Shown: positions 1 through 9,175, numbered from the stretch's first letter. The stretch: 64,000 nt of DNA from Aliiroseovarius sp. F20344 (GCF_023016155.1 NZ_JALKBG010000008.1:622501-686500); one strand, 5' to 3'. The notes: generated by a model from the sequence alone, not told the origin. A program made the numbers and translations.

Positions 1-28
1 ACTGGCTGTTTTGATCTGCATTTGTCAT
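1..28 (-). CDS. Possible start of a leftward gene (partial)
   Basis: An ATG on the minus strand at 28 is preceded by a Shine-Dalgarno-like GAGGTG and opens a frame reading MTNADQNSQ before the window ends. Only nine codons are visible, so no function can be given. The ribosome site lies inside one arm of an inverted repeat (30-37 and 56-63), so it could be masked in the mRNA. The frame may be fortuitous. Confidence 0.3.
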
Positions 29-90
29 GTTCACCTCGTTGTCGCTGTTTGCGTTGAGGTGAAAGTGCGGCGTAATGGAATTGTTCTGTA

Positions 91-127
91 ACACCACATA
101 GGGAAAATTTTGAACCCTATGTGGTGT
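91..127. terminator. 13-bp inverted repeat downstream of the hypothetical gene
   Basis: ACACCACATAGGG (91-103) and its exact complement (115-127) flank an 11-nt A/T-rich loop. The repeat sits 8 bp beyond the stop codon of the leftward gene ending at 136. This is where a terminator would be expected. There is no clear T-run after the hairpin on the minus strand, so it may instead stabilise the 3' end or bind a protein. Confidence 0.5.
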
Positions 128-135
128 GGAATAAA

Positions 136-813
136 TTAGTCTTTTGTAATGACCCGATTGATGCGCCTCCCTAGGGCAATTGAAGTGCCGAAACTGTCCG
201 GCAAAAACTCATCCAAAATTGCTTTTGCCATATGAAAGAATTTACCACTGAATTCATCAGAAGCGGTTTCGTCACGATAGCATTGTGAATGCGCTGGAAG
301 CCCCGTTTCCGTTTCAAACAATGCTGCCAAGTCAACAAGAATTTGGTCTAGAGCAGGGTTTAAACTGCCCTTTTTAACACCTTTGGTCGTTTCGAGGTGA
401 TCAAGTTCTGCTTGGCATACTTCGAGAATTCTCTCGCTCGCGCGTTTTGCTTGTTGCAGGGTATCATCTTCGGGGGGTAACCCTTTATTTTTATTTAAGA
501 AGTCGAACCCTTCCCACCTCTCATCATGCGTTAGGTGATCCAACTGGGAATTCAAATCGCGCTCGATTTCATCGTGCAATTGAGCCAGCGCGCTCAAGAA
601 ACCCGCAGTTTTATCACGAAGCCGAGAAACCTGCGTTCGGCGCTCCTTTCGCGTGATCTGTGGGGTGTTCGCCAAGTAACGTTCGTATCGGATCAAGAAA
701 TGAACCAACCTATCTTTGAACAGGTGAATTTCACGCCGTCCTTCTATGAGTTGGTGGAGCCTGTCGACAATTTCATCCGAAACCCGGTCGGCAATTTCTT
801 CTCGTGAGCTCAT
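136..813 (-). CDS. Hypothetical protein next to the integrase
   Basis: This 225-residue protein belongs to no family I recognise. It has no signal peptide or membrane segment. It is highly charged and probably mostly helical, with a possible coiled-coil stretch around residues 60-100 (repeated Leu/Asp/Glu/Arg spacing). The start has the context MSSREEIADRV. It lies 55 bp downstream of the integrase on the same strand and may be co-transcribed with it, which suggests cargo of the integrated element. Its A/T-richer composition compared with the chromosomal genes to the right fits a transferred gene. It could be a small defence or regulatory protein, but nothing in the sequence decides this. Confidence 0.6.
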   Translation of the reverse strand: MSSREEIADRVSDEIVDRLHQLIEGRREIHLFKDRLVHFLIRYERYLANTPQITRKERRTQVSRLRDKTAGFLSALAQLHDEIERDLNSQLDHLTHDERWEGFDFLNKNKGLPPEDDTLQQAKRASERILEVCQAELDHLETTKGVKKGSLNPALDQILVDLAALFETETGLPAHSQCYRDETASDEFSGKFFHMAKAILDEFLPDSFGTSIALGRRINRVITKD

Positions 814-868
814 TCCAAGCTAACATCTTTCAATTGGCTGAATACTGTTTGCCTACTTACTATTTGGT

Positions 869-2026
869 TTACGCCACACTTCCCAACGCACTTGCAAGTC
901 GATTGGCAATTTGTCCCGCCGCTTTCTGCACGGCATCATCAGAAAGGTGCGCATAGCGTAGTGTCGTAGACAGGTTTTTGTGGCCGAGAATTTCTTTCAG
1001 GGTGAATGGATCAATCCCGTTCATCACTGCCACTGACGCATAGGTGTGTCGCAGATCGTGCACCCTGACATCAGTCAATCCCGCGCGTTCCCGGATTTTG
1101 CGCCAAGGCTTTTGTAAGTCGTTGTAGTAGCCCTCAGAGTGCGTTCCTAAGATTACATAAGGGTTGCCCTCACGGCGCTCCAATGTGTCCAGTAGTGCGC
1201 GAGCCTCGCGGGGCAGGGGGATGCGCCGACGACCGGTCTTACTGTCGGGCAACTCCAGATGCGTGCGGGTGACATAATCCCATTTCAGCTTCTGGATTTC
1301 ACCAAGGCGACACCCTGTCAGCAAAAGCAAATAGAAGGCGGCAAATACGTACCGAGTGATTTCTTCGTTTTGCAGCATGTTCGCCAGAACCATACCTAGG
1401 CGTTCCTGTTCAACCTCGTCCAGATAGCGTTTCTTTTCTTCTTCTGGGTAGCGTTTGATGCGGCGTGTTGGGTTGGAGTTCATGGGGCGCAATCCCCAGT
1501 CCTCGGCAAGGTTCAACATCTTCGACAGGATCATGACCCCGCGATTGGCTTGATAGGGCGTTTCACGCCGTCTCAGGTGAAACGCTTGAATATCAGTGAA
1601 TGTGATTTCAGAAACTTTGATGCCACCGAGAACAGGGTTCACGACACCGCGCAGCATGTTGCGATAGTCGTATAGGGTCGTTGGCTTGCAATGTAGCGCT
1701 ACGTGGTCGGTCAGGAAGCGTTCTCCTAGTTCCTTGATGGTTGGGCTGCGCAGACGCGCCTTGCGCTCTGCTGAGGGGTCAGACCCGCGCGCTACATCTG
1801 CCTGCACTAGCTTTGCGTCCTTGCGGGCTTCCTCGGCGGTCAGTACGCCGTGTTGCCCGAGGTTCTTTCGCCGGGTCCGCCCATGCAGGCGGTACTGCAC
1901 CACATAGACCCGCCGTCCGGTCGGATATATCCTGACCCCAAAGCCTGCCAATTCATCATCCCAAAGGATGCGCTCTTTGGGTTCTGCTGCTAGACTTTCG
2001 ACAAGACGTTTGGTCAGTTTTGGCAT
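869..2026 (-). CDS. Tyrosine recombinase/integrase, DUF4102 (P4-like) type
   Basis: This is a site-specific recombinase of 385 residues. Residues 1-90 form the arm-type DNA-binding domain typical of P4-like island integrases (MPKLTKRLVESL start, GFGVRIYPTGRRVYVVQYR-like core). Residues 95-195 are the SAM-like core-binding domain, and the rest is catalytic. The catalytic set is visible: R240 in TGCRLGE, K263, H323 and R326 in HDLRHT, H349 in LGHK, and the nucleophile Y358 in TLRYAH. An upstream GTG at 2074 would add 16 residues. I prefer the ATG at 2026 because AGGAG lies 11 nt before it and the protein then starts as in the family. It lies 178 bp from a tRNA-Thr 3' fragment, its probable attachment site. 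The gene looks intact. Confidence 0.9.
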   Translation of the reverse strand: MPKLTKRLVESLAAEPKERILWDDELAGFGVRIYPTGRRVYVVQYRLHGRTRRKNLGQHGVLTAEEARKDAKLVQADVARGSDPSAERKARLRSPTIKELGERFLTDHVALHCKPTTLYDYRNMLRGVVNPVLGGIKVSEITFTDIQAFHLRRRETPYQANRGVMILSKMLNLAEDWGLRPMNSNPTRRIKRYPEEEKKRYLDEVEQERLGMVLANMLQNEEITRYVFAAFYLLLLTGCRLGEIQKLKWDYVTRTHLELPDSKTGRRRIPLPREARALLDTLERREGNPYVILGTHSEGYYNDLQKPWRKIRERAGLTDVRVHDLRHTYASVAVMNGIDPFTLKEILGHKNLSTTLRYAHLSDDAVQKAAGQIANRLASALGSVA

Positions 2027-2203
2027 CTTCTTATCCACTCCTAGCTGCGAAATCCGGAAGCATATCGGAAGCACTGTGCAGCGTTTCGTGGCGTCAGTGA
2101 TGAAAGATCAGCGCGTGAAGTGTCAATAAATACTGTTTGAGTTCATGCATTTATGTCGGTTTGGCGATGATTGGAGAAATCCTGAGAAATCCCATTTTGG
2201 CCG

Positions 2204-2247
2204 TTTGTAATCAGTAGGTCCGCGGTTCGAGTCCGTGTGGGGCACCA
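2204..2247 (+). repeat. 3' fragment of a tRNA-Thr(UGU) gene: probable att site
   Basis: The sequence reads as the 3' half of a tRNA from the anticodon loop onward: loop TTTGTAA with anticodon TGT, anticodon-stem half TCAGT, variable loop AGGTC, T-arm CGCGG-TTCGAGT-CCGTG, then TGGGGC and ACCA. The bases before the loop do not continue as a tRNA, and the acceptor strand is one base short, so this is not a functional gene. Tyrosine integrases commonly use tRNA 3' ends and leave such a direct repeat. The nearby integrase supports reading it as attL or attR; the intact tRNA-Thr should lie outside the window. Confidence 0.75.
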
Positions 2248-2298
2248 TTTCATCAGTTTCGCCCTGGGGAATGGAAGACGCTTCTTGCAACCCGATGA

Positions 2299-2460
2299 AG
2301 CGCTCCGCTCTTTTTCAAATCCAGTTTTGGTGTCGTTCGGCGGGTCTGCCACATGTTCCCACTCAACCAAACCGGTTTGCCATCTGAATACGAAGAGATT
2401 GACATGACCATGTCGCCAAAGGTGCTGCGTTACATCAGGAACAGGCTGGACGCCCAGTAA
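2299..2460 (+). pseudogene. Possible 3' remnant of a broken gene
   Basis: An open frame ends with a TAA at 2458-2460, and a strong terminator starts 14 bp later, as at a genuine gene end. The visible C-terminal part (from an in-frame ATG at 2353) reads MFPLNQTGLPSEYEEIDMTM and continues to RNRLDAQ. It has a sensible mixed composition but no identifiable family. No good start or ribosome site precedes it. It may be the tail of a host gene cut off when the element integrated, or a 35-residue small protein. Confidence 0.3.
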
Positions 2461-2473
2461 GGCGGAAAACTCT

Positions 2474-2516
2474 ACCACAGACCAAGCGTGAACGCCTGGT
2501 CTGTGGTGGTTCTTTT
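2474..2516 (+). terminator. Rho-independent terminator
   Basis: ACCACAGACCA (2474-2484) pairs perfectly with TGGTCTGTGGT (2497-2507) around a 12-nt loop. A GGTTCTTTTC tail follows on the plus strand. It follows the remnant open frame ending at 2460. The rest of 2517-2634 shows nothing I can assign. Confidence 0.7.
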
Positions 2517-2634
2517 CAACACGGTTTTCTGGTGTGCAATCCCGATCTGGCGTCGAGTCTAATCGGTACACCCGGACTAACGCTCTGCAAATCGCCCAGG
2601 CCGAACACTGTCTCGCCCTGGGCAAATGCTTGCA

Positions 2635-4071
2635 TCAAAATAGGAAGTCGCCTGAATCCAATTCGTCCAGATAGACGTCCACCAGGGTCACTTTGTTGTT
2701 GCCAACCTTGATCACAACATTGGTGCCGACCTGCGAGGCATGGTTGTTCATCAGGTCATTGAAGCCTGTGATGGCCCCGATATTGCTGAAGTCGACCTTC
2801 TCGTTCCCATCAAAGGCGTCAAAGTCATTGATGCGGTCTTTACCGAACTGGCCTTTGAACACGAATGTGTCCGAGCCAGCTCCGCCCCACATCTTGTCGT
2901 TCCCCGGATCGCCATTGATAGTATCGTTGCCACCGTTTCCGCGGATAATGTCATTCCCTGCGCCACCAAACAGAGTGTCACCTAGTGAATTGCCATTGAT
3001 GGTGTCGTTCCCTTTGTTCCCTTTCAGGGTATAAGAGTAACTGCCAACGCACGACAAAACATTGTCCCCGTGGCTGCCGACAACACTCGTGCCGTTATAC
3101 GCGGTGACATTCTCGATCGAGATCAGTTTGTCGCGTACCGCTGTACCAAGAAAGATATTCCCTTTCGTTAAGTTGATCGTATGGCCCGATCCAAGACCGG
3201 ATCCCACAAATGTGTCAGTTCCACTTCCACCATTGAAGGTGTGAATATTGCCGCCGCCGGTGAATTCTGTCTTGTTGAAGTAGTCATTTCCGGCACGGCC
3301 AAGGAAGGTATAATTGTCACCGTAATCTGAATAGAAATAATCAGTGTTGTCACTGCCTTTGAACTTTTCGATACTTGATACGGTATCGGTTCCTGTTCCA
3401 TCGTAGACACTGTTGGTATCAATGACTACCGTGATCGAACTGGTCGCATTGCTATAGTCAGCAGTGTCCGTTCCCGATCCCCCATTCAAGGTATCGGCGC
3501 CTTTTCCGCCGGCGAGTATATCATTCCCACCGCCGGCATTGATCGTGTCATCCCCAGCACCGGTCATGATGATGTTCTTACCACTGGTGCCGGTCACATT
3601 GTCATTTCCGCGGCCGGTCAGGATGTTCTCGAAATTGATAAAGGACTCGGCAGACCAGTACGTGACACCGGTGGTCATGTTGATGGTATAGTTATCGTGC
3701 ACGTTCGAGAGATCAAGCCAGTCAATGCCACTGCCACCGTCCAGCAACTCGGTCGCGCCAAAGTCGGTGAACCCGCCTACGAAATAGTCGTTTCCAGAGC
3801 CGCCATAGTATTCGCCTTCGCCGCTCGAAATAATCGTATCATTTCCAGCGCCGCCTCTGACGACATCATAATCTCCGGAGCCGTTGAGTCCGGCGTGGAT
3901 ATAATCATTTCCGGCGCCGCCGAGCAGCAGATCAGCACCGATGCCACCAAAGATTTTATCGTTCCCACCGAGACCGCGAATGGTGTCATCGCCACCTTTG
4001 CCTCGAAGTGTGTCATTCCCATTCGTGCCAGTGATCGTGTTGTTGGCACCATTTCCGTTAATTACAACCAT
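2635..4071 (-). CDS. RTX/hemolysin-type calcium-binding repeat protein
   Basis: This 478-residue protein consists largely of glycine- and aspartate-rich nonapeptides of the GGxGxDxxx type (for example GGAGNDYIHAG and GGSGTDTADYS). They occur in blocks around residues 8-80, 165-205, 270-290 and 345-400. Such repeats fold into Ca2+-binding parallel beta-rolls in proteins exported by type I secretion. The last about 60 residues (FGKDRINDFDAFDGNEKVDF onward) resemble the C-terminal secretion region of this family. No enzymatic domain is seen. There is no N-terminal signal peptide, as expected for type I export. GGAGGACTAAATT precedes the ATG. No ABC exporter or membrane fusion protein is in the window, so it is an orphan substrate, probably secreted or surface-bound. 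Confidence 0.85.
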   Translation of the reverse strand: MVVINGNGANNTITGTNGNDTLRGKGGDDTIRGLGGNDKIFGGIGADLLLGGAGNDYIHAGLNGSGDYDVVRGGAGNDTIISSGEGEYYGGSGNDYFVGGFTDFGATELLDGGSGIDWLDLSNVHDNYTINMTTGVTYWSAESFINFENILTGRGNDNVTGTSGKNIIMTGAGDDTINAGGGNDILAGGKGADTLNGGSGTDTADYSNATSSITVVIDTNSVYDGTGTDTVSSIEKFKGSDNTDYFYSDYGDNYTFLGRAGNDYFNKTEFTGGGNIHTFNGGSGTDTFVGSGLGSGHTINLTKGNIFLGTAVRDKLISIENVTAYNGTSVVGSHGDNVLSCVGSYSYTLKGNKGNDTINGNSLGDTLFGGAGNDIIRGNGGNDTINGDPGNDKMWGGAGSDTFVFKGQFGKDRINDFDAFDGNEKVDFSNIGAITGFNDLMNNHASQVGTNVVIKVGNNKVTLVDVYLDELDSGDFLF

Positions 4072-4328
4072 AATTTAGTCCTCCAAGTATTTAACAATCC
4101 ACAGGCATTTCTCTTTCGAGAAACTAATGGATCTTTTAAATTCGAGGGGTCATGTGTCCGGATCTAAAATAGTTGCCGGGCGTCTGAAAATATTAATAAA
4201 TGTCCCCCACTCGGTACTTTTAACACAAATTGCGAAAAAATTTGACTATTAATTAGGCGGTATTTTTTATTCACCTTTCGGTAGAGGGCTGCGCGCTGGG
4301 GCGGGCGTCATTGAGAGGGGCCTGCGGA

Positions 4329-7300
4329 TTAGTGAAAATCCCTGCTGGGAAATAGTCGTTTTGCCTGATCACGCGGATGCATGGCGCGGGAAGGATAGCG
4401 GGACTTTTTCGGGGTGTCGTCTGCTCGTGGCCCTTCTGTGGTGAGCGCCTCGGGCATTGGGTGACCCAGTTCATAAAGTTTGTAAGACAGGTCGGTGATC
4501 TCCTGCGCGATCAGGTGCACGACGATGCCTTCGCGTTGCAGATAGCCTTTCACTTGCAGCAACCGCGCACCCATGACGATGCGGCGGTATTGTTCATAGA
4601 CTTTGGGCCAGACCACCACATTGCTGACGCCGGTTTCATCTTCCAGCGTCAGGAAAATCACGCCCGAAGCGGTGCCGGGGCGCTGGCGGGTGATGACAAG
4701 GCCACAGACCGCATGGCGGCCCAACGGCACCTGTTGCAGCGTGTCATGGCGGGTCAGGCCGGGTATTTTGGGGCGCAAAAGCTCCATCGGATGGGCGCGC
4801 AGGGTTAGGCGGGTGGCGACGTAATCTTCGACCACCTCTTCGCCCAGATGCATCGCGGGCAGGGCGACCGAGGGTTCGTTGATGTTTTCGCCGTCAATTG
4901 GGTCGTTGAACAGGGGCAGGGGCTTGGGGCTTTGGATCGCCTTGACCTGCCACAGCGCGTCGCGCCGGGTCAGGCCCATATCGGCGAAGGCGTCCGCCTC
5001 GGCCAGCCGTTCCAGCGCAGATGGGATCAGGCCCGCGCGCAGCCACAGCGCTTGCGGATCCGGGTATCCGTTCCCGCGCGCCGCCACGATCCAGCCTGCG
5101 TCTTCCTCGCGAAACCCTTTGATCTGGCGAAACCCCAACCGCAGCGCCAGCGTTCCATCCGGGCGGCGTTCCAGCCGGTTGTCCCAGTCTGAATGGTTTA
5201 CGCAGATAGGCCGCGTTTCGACCCCATGTTCGCGGGCATCGCGCACGATCTGGGCAGGCGCGTAAAACCCCATGGGTTGCGAGTTCAGAAGCGCGCAAGC
5301 AAAGACCGCCGGGTGGTGGCATTTCATCCAGGCCGACACGTAAGCCAGCATGGCAAAAGCGGCGGCGTGGCTTTCGGGGAAGCCGTAGTCGGCGAAGCCT
5401 TCGATCTGGCCGAAACAGCGCTCGGCGACGTCTGTGCTGTAGCCGTTCTTCAGCATCCCGGTGATGAACTTGTCGCGGTATTGCCCAATCGTGCCCATCC
5501 GCCGGAACGAGGCGAGCGAGCGGCGCAGGTGGTCAGCCTCTTCCGCGGTGAAGCCCGCGCCGACCACGGCGATCTGCATGGCCTGTTCCTGAAACAGCGG
5601 CACGCCAAGGGTGCGGCGTGTCACCTCTTCCAGTTCGGGGCCGAAGGGTTCGGGTTGCTCAAGCCCTTGACGACGCTTGATAAAGGGCTGCACCATGCCG
5701 CCCTGAATGGGGCCGGGGCGGACGATGGCGACCTCGATCACCAGATCATAGAAGGTTCGCGGTTTCATCCGGGGCAGGAAGTTCATCTGGGCGCGGCTTT
5801 CGACCTGAAACACCCCGACCGCATCGGCAGCGCAGAGCATGTCATAGGTGGTTTTGTCTTCTTGCGGGACGGTGGCGATGTTCAGATCCTGCCCCTCGAA
5901 TTCGTCCAGCAATTCGAAGCTCTTGCGCAGACAGCTGAGCATCCCCAGCCCCAGAATATCCACCTTCAGAATACCCAAAGCGTCGATGTCATCCTTGTCC
6001 CAGCAGATGACGGTGCGGTCCTCCATCGCGGCGTTTTCAATCGGGGCCAGCTCGTCTAGCCGTCCGCGCGTGATGACGAACCCGCCCACATGCTGAGACA
6101 GGTGGCGCGGAAAGCCGATGACCTCGCGGATCAGGTGGATGGTTTGCATCAGGCGGCGGTCGTCGGGGTCCAGCCCCAGCTCGCGGATGCGATCCAGATC
6201 GACGCCGCCATTACTCATCCCCCAGATCTGGCCGGATAGGCTGGCGGTCACGTCCTGCGACAGGCCCATGACCTTCCCGACCTCGCGGATGGCGGCACGG
6301 CTTCGGAAATGGATCACCGTGGCACACAGCCCCGCGCGGTGACGGCCGTATTTTTGGTAAATCCACTGGATCACCTCTTCGCGGCGTTCATGTTCGAAAT
6401 CCACGTCGATATCCGGCGGCTCGCCCCGGTATTTCGAGATGAAACGCTCGAACACCATCGAGATCATGTCCGGGCTGACATCGGTGATGCCCAGAAGGTA
6501 ACAGAGGATCGAATTGGCGGCAGATCCACGCCCCTGACACAGGATGCCCTGCGACTTGGCGAATTGCACAATGTCATGGACGGTCAGGAAATAGGCTGGG
6601 AAATCAAGCTCTTTCACCACCGCGAGTTCCTTGGCCATCAGCGTGCGCGCGCGGTCCGGCGCGCCATTAGGATAGCGCCGTTCCAGCCCTTCCTGCGCCA
6701 GCCGTTCCAGCCGGGCGAAGGGGGGCTCGGTCGCGTCCTCTTCATGCGGATACTCATAGGACAGCTCGCCCAGATCAAAGCTGCAGCGATCCGCGATTTC
6801 CAACGTGCGGCGGATCGCGCCGGGGTGGTTGCGAAACAGGCGGATCATATCGTGGGCGGGTTTGATACGGCGTTCGGCATTGGGCAGGGCGCGGGTGCCG
6901 ATTTGGTCGATGGTGATATGTTCGCGCATACAGGTCAGCACATCTGCCAACTGCCTGCGGCTGGCGTGGTGCATCAGCACATCCCCCACGGCCACCATCG
7001 GGGCCGAGGCGCGGTGCGCGAGATCGGCACAGGCCGTCAGATAGGCCTGATCGCTTCCGTCATAACGAGGCGCTGCCCCCAAGAAAACGTGATCGGGAAA
7101 GCGGCGGCGCATTTGCTGGATCTCGGACACAGCCTGCCGGAACCCTTTCTGCGGCAGGGCAATCAGGATCATGCTTTTGCACGCGGCAAGCATGTCCTTG
7201 GCGTAAAGGATACACTGGCCTTTCTCGGCCCGGCGTTTGCCCAAGGTCAGCAGGCGTGTCAGGCGCTGATAGGCGGCGCGGTCGCGGGGCAGGGCGACCC

Positions 7301-7685
7301 AGTCCACTGTGCTGTCCTGCAAGACCAAACGACATCCGGCAATCAGCTTTGGCAGTTGGACGGTATCGGGCTTGGCAATCGGTGTCTCAGGGCCAGTTTT
7401 CTGGCGTGAAGACGCATCCACCCGCTGCTGTGACTGGATTTTCACCGCCGCGTCGGCCTCTTGCTTGAGTTGCTTCAAGGCGGACCACGCACGCACCACC
7501 CCGGCCAGTGAGTTGTGGTCCGTGATGGCAATGGCAGAGAGCCCAAGCTCAGCCGCGCGGACGATCAGCTCTTCCGGATGCGAGGCGCCGGTCAGGAAGG
7601 TGAAGTTCGTGGTGACGCACAGCTCGGCATAGGAATTGCCCTGCGTGTGTAGGCTGCGCAGATGTGGCGTGTTGGGCGGAGTCAT
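4329..7685 (-). CDS. dnaE2: Error-prone DNA polymerase DnaE2 (ImuC)
   Basis: This is a C-family polymerase alpha subunit of 1118 residues that performs translesion synthesis in the SOS response together with ImuA and ImuB. A PHP domain occupies about residues 20-280 (YAELCVTTNFTFLTGASHPE opening). The polymerase core follows, with the metal-binding PDIDVDFE motif near residue 425, then helix-hairpin-helix and OB-fold regions. The protein ends in LFPSRDFH, typical of DnaE2. The frame extends 29 codons further upstream, but the ATG at 7685 overlaps the imuB stop as ATGA and has GGGGGAG before it, so it is the likely start. It is the last gene of imuA-imuB-dnaE2, controlled from the LexA box upstream of imuA. 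Confidence 0.95.
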   Translation of the reverse strand: MTPPNTPHLRSLHTQGNSYAELCVTTNFTFLTGASHPEELIVRAAELGLSAIAITDHNSLAGVVRAWSALKQLKQEADAAVKIQSQQRVDASSRQKTGPETPIAKPDTVQLPKLIAGCRLVLQDSTVDWVALPRDRAAYQRLTRLLTLGKRRAEKGQCILYAKDMLAACKSMILIALPQKGFRQAVSEIQQMRRRFPDHVFLGAAPRYDGSDQAYLTACADLAHRASAPMVAVGDVLMHHASRRQLADVLTCMREHITIDQIGTRALPNAERRIKPAHDMIRLFRNHPGAIRRTLEIADRCSFDLGELSYEYPHEEDATEPPFARLERLAQEGLERRYPNGAPDRARTLMAKELAVVKELDFPAYFLTVHDIVQFAKSQGILCQGRGSAANSILCYLLGITDVSPDMISMVFERFISKYRGEPPDIDVDFEHERREEVIQWIYQKYGRHRAGLCATVIHFRSRAAIREVGKVMGLSQDVTASLSGQIWGMSNGGVDLDRIRELGLDPDDRRLMQTIHLIREVIGFPRHLSQHVGGFVITRGRLDELAPIENAAMEDRTVICWDKDDIDALGILKVDILGLGMLSCLRKSFELLDEFEGQDLNIATVPQEDKTTYDMLCAADAVGVFQVESRAQMNFLPRMKPRTFYDLVIEVAIVRPGPIQGGMVQPFIKRRQGLEQPEPFGPELEEVTRRTLGVPLFQEQAMQIAVVGAGFTAEEADHLRRSLASFRRMGTIGQYRDKFITGMLKNGYSTDVAERCFGQIEGFADYGFPESHAAAFAMLAYVSAWMKCHHPAVFACALLNSQPMGFYAPAQIVRDAREHGVETRPICVNHSDWDNRLERRPDGTLALRLGFRQIKGFREEDAGWIVAARGNGYPDPQALWLRAGLIPSALERLAEADAFADMGLTRRDALWQVKAIQSPKPLPLFNDPIDGENINEPSVALPAMHLGEEVVEDYVATRLTLRAHPMELLRPKIPGLTRHDTLQQVPLGRHAVCGLVITRQRPGTASGVIFLTLEDETGVSNVVVWPKVYEQYRRIVMGARLLQVKGYLQREGIVVHLIAQEITDLSYKLYELGHPMPEALTTEGPRADDTPKKSRYPSRAMHPRDQAKRLFPSRDFH

Positions 7686-9175
7686 GCAAACTCCCCCTGT
7701 ACGAACCAGCCGGGATTCTGTGGGGTATAAAACAGCCACAGCCTGCGGCCTTGCGTGGTCTCGACCCGCCAATAATCGCGCAGGCCCGCGCGCCAGTTTT
7801 CATCTTGAAACCACCATTCCGGCGCGATGCGTTCCGGCCCCGTAGCGCGTCCTGTGATCAGGGACATGCGCCGCCAGCGAAAGCGCTTGGGGGGCTGTGG
7901 GCCGTGGGCAGCAATCGATTCGGGCGGGAACAGGGACAGGGGGCGGGGTTGTGTACAGGCCCATGGCCCGCCGCGCGTGGCCTCGGAATAGGCAACGGGG
8001 GCGATCAGGAAGCTGCGTTCAGGGATGTGGCTGTCGGCGGGCAGGAAACGCTGGATGTTCTCAAGCCCAATGCGCGCACCGATCCGGGTGACAAGATCCT
8101 CAAGCTGCCCCGCGCTGCCGTTTTGCGTGGTCGAGGCATGGGTGATCTGCTGGGCACGCAGGGGTTCGACATGGGTGGCCTGAAGCCTGAGCTGATCAAT
8201 GCCGTAACCCGCGTCGACCTCGGTCAGGCCACGTTCAAAGAGCGGCAGGATGCGTTGGGGATCATGCAGGGCGCGGGCCAGCCGCAGTTCCACATCCTGA
8301 CTGTCCTGATCCACCCGGCGCACCGTGACTGTCAGCACCCGCGCACCCATCTCATGCGTTTGCAGCTTGGCACAAAGCTGATCCAGCAGGCGCGAAACGC
8401 CCGCCATCACATCCCCGATCAGGCCAATGGGCTCGGGCAGGGTCATGCGGACCCCAAAATGGGGCGGGTCGGCCAGCGGGGTGATGTCCTCGGGCTGATG
8501 GCCAAGGGCTTGGTCCAGCCGCATCAGCACATCCGTCCCAAAGCGTCGTGCAAGGGGTGCGCGGGCAGTGCTGGCCAGATCGCCGATCTTGCGCAGTCCC
8601 AACCGCTCCAGCGCGGTGGTGGTCTTGTCCCCCAGCCGCAGCGCCGCCACGGGCAGCGTCTGGAGCACGGGCAGGGGATTGCCCGCAGGGGCCACGCCCT
8701 CGCCAAAATGGGCCAAGGCCCAAGACGCCCCCCGCGTGTCCGCCATCCCGATTTGCACCGACAGCCCCGCGCGCATCAGACGCATCCGCATGTCGGCCAA
8801 CATCCGGTTTTCGCCGCCAAACAGATGGGTGGCTCCGGTCACGTCCAACACCAGCCCATCCCGACCCTCAAGCCCGACCCACGGGCAATAGCGCGTGGCC
8901 CAGCGGCGCAACAGATGCAGGAAACGTTCGTCCTGCGGCAGCTCCACCGGGGCGGTTTGCAGGTCCGGGCAAAAGGCGCGGGCGTCAGAGAAGGGCATGC
9001 CCGCGTGCAACCCTTGCTTCAGCGCCTGCGCGTTCAGACAATACAGCCGATCCGTGTTGCTGATTTTCTGGGTCAGGGCAAAGGGGCCATCCAGCGGACA
9101 GCGGCGTAGAACCCGGTCACTTGCCAACCGGGGGAACCACAACGACACGACGCGACGCCCGATCCCATCGAACAT
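7682..9175 (-). CDS. imuB: ImuB, Y-family polymerase-like mutagenesis factor
   Basis: This 497-residue DinB/UmuC-like protein is the adaptor of the alphaproteobacterial mutasome. In this family it lacks the catalytic acidic residues of Y-family polymerases and recruits DnaE2 to the beta clamp. The N-terminus RRVVSLWFPRLASDRVLRR is characteristic. The palm/finger region spans about residues 10-350, and the C-terminal part ends in QNPGWFVQGEFA. I chose the ATG at 9175 because homologues begin at this conserved stretch; the 60 codons upstream only read through imuA in another frame. The start overlaps the 3' end of imuA by 59 bp, and the stop overlaps dnaE2 by 4 bp, so the three are translationally coupled. 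Confidence 0.93.
   Translation of the reverse strand: MFDGIGRRVVSLWFPRLASDRVLRRCPLDGPFALTQKISNTDRLYCLNAQALKQGLHAGMPFSDARAFCPDLQTAPVELPQDERFLHLLRRWATRYCPWVGLEGRDGLVLDVTGATHLFGGENRMLADMRMRLMRAGLSVQIGMADTRGASWALAHFGEGVAPAGNPLPVLQTLPVAALRLGDKTTTALERLGLRKIGDLASTARAPLARRFGTDVLMRLDQALGHQPEDITPLADPPHFGVRMTLPEPIGLIGDVMAGVSRLLDQLCAKLQTHEMGARVLTVTVRRVDQDSQDVELRLARALHDPQRILPLFERGLTEVDAGYGIDQLRLQATHVEPLRAQQITHASTTQNGSAGQLEDLVTRIGARIGLENIQRFLPADSHIPERSFLIAPVAYSEATRGGPWACTQPRPLSLFPPESIAAHGPQPPKRFRWRRMSLITGRATGPERIAPEWWFQDENWRAGLRDYWRVETTQGRRLWLFYTPQNPGWFVQGEFA

Noticed and set aside
2143-2625. 160-codon open frame on the minus strand
   Set aside because: It runs through the tRNA-Thr fragment and the terminator in antisense, has unnatural composition, and has no ribosome site.
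7664-9109. 481-codon open frame on the plus strand opposite imuB
   Set aside because: It is a GC-rich antisense shadow of imuB; the composition is rich in Gln, His and Arg with no family motif.
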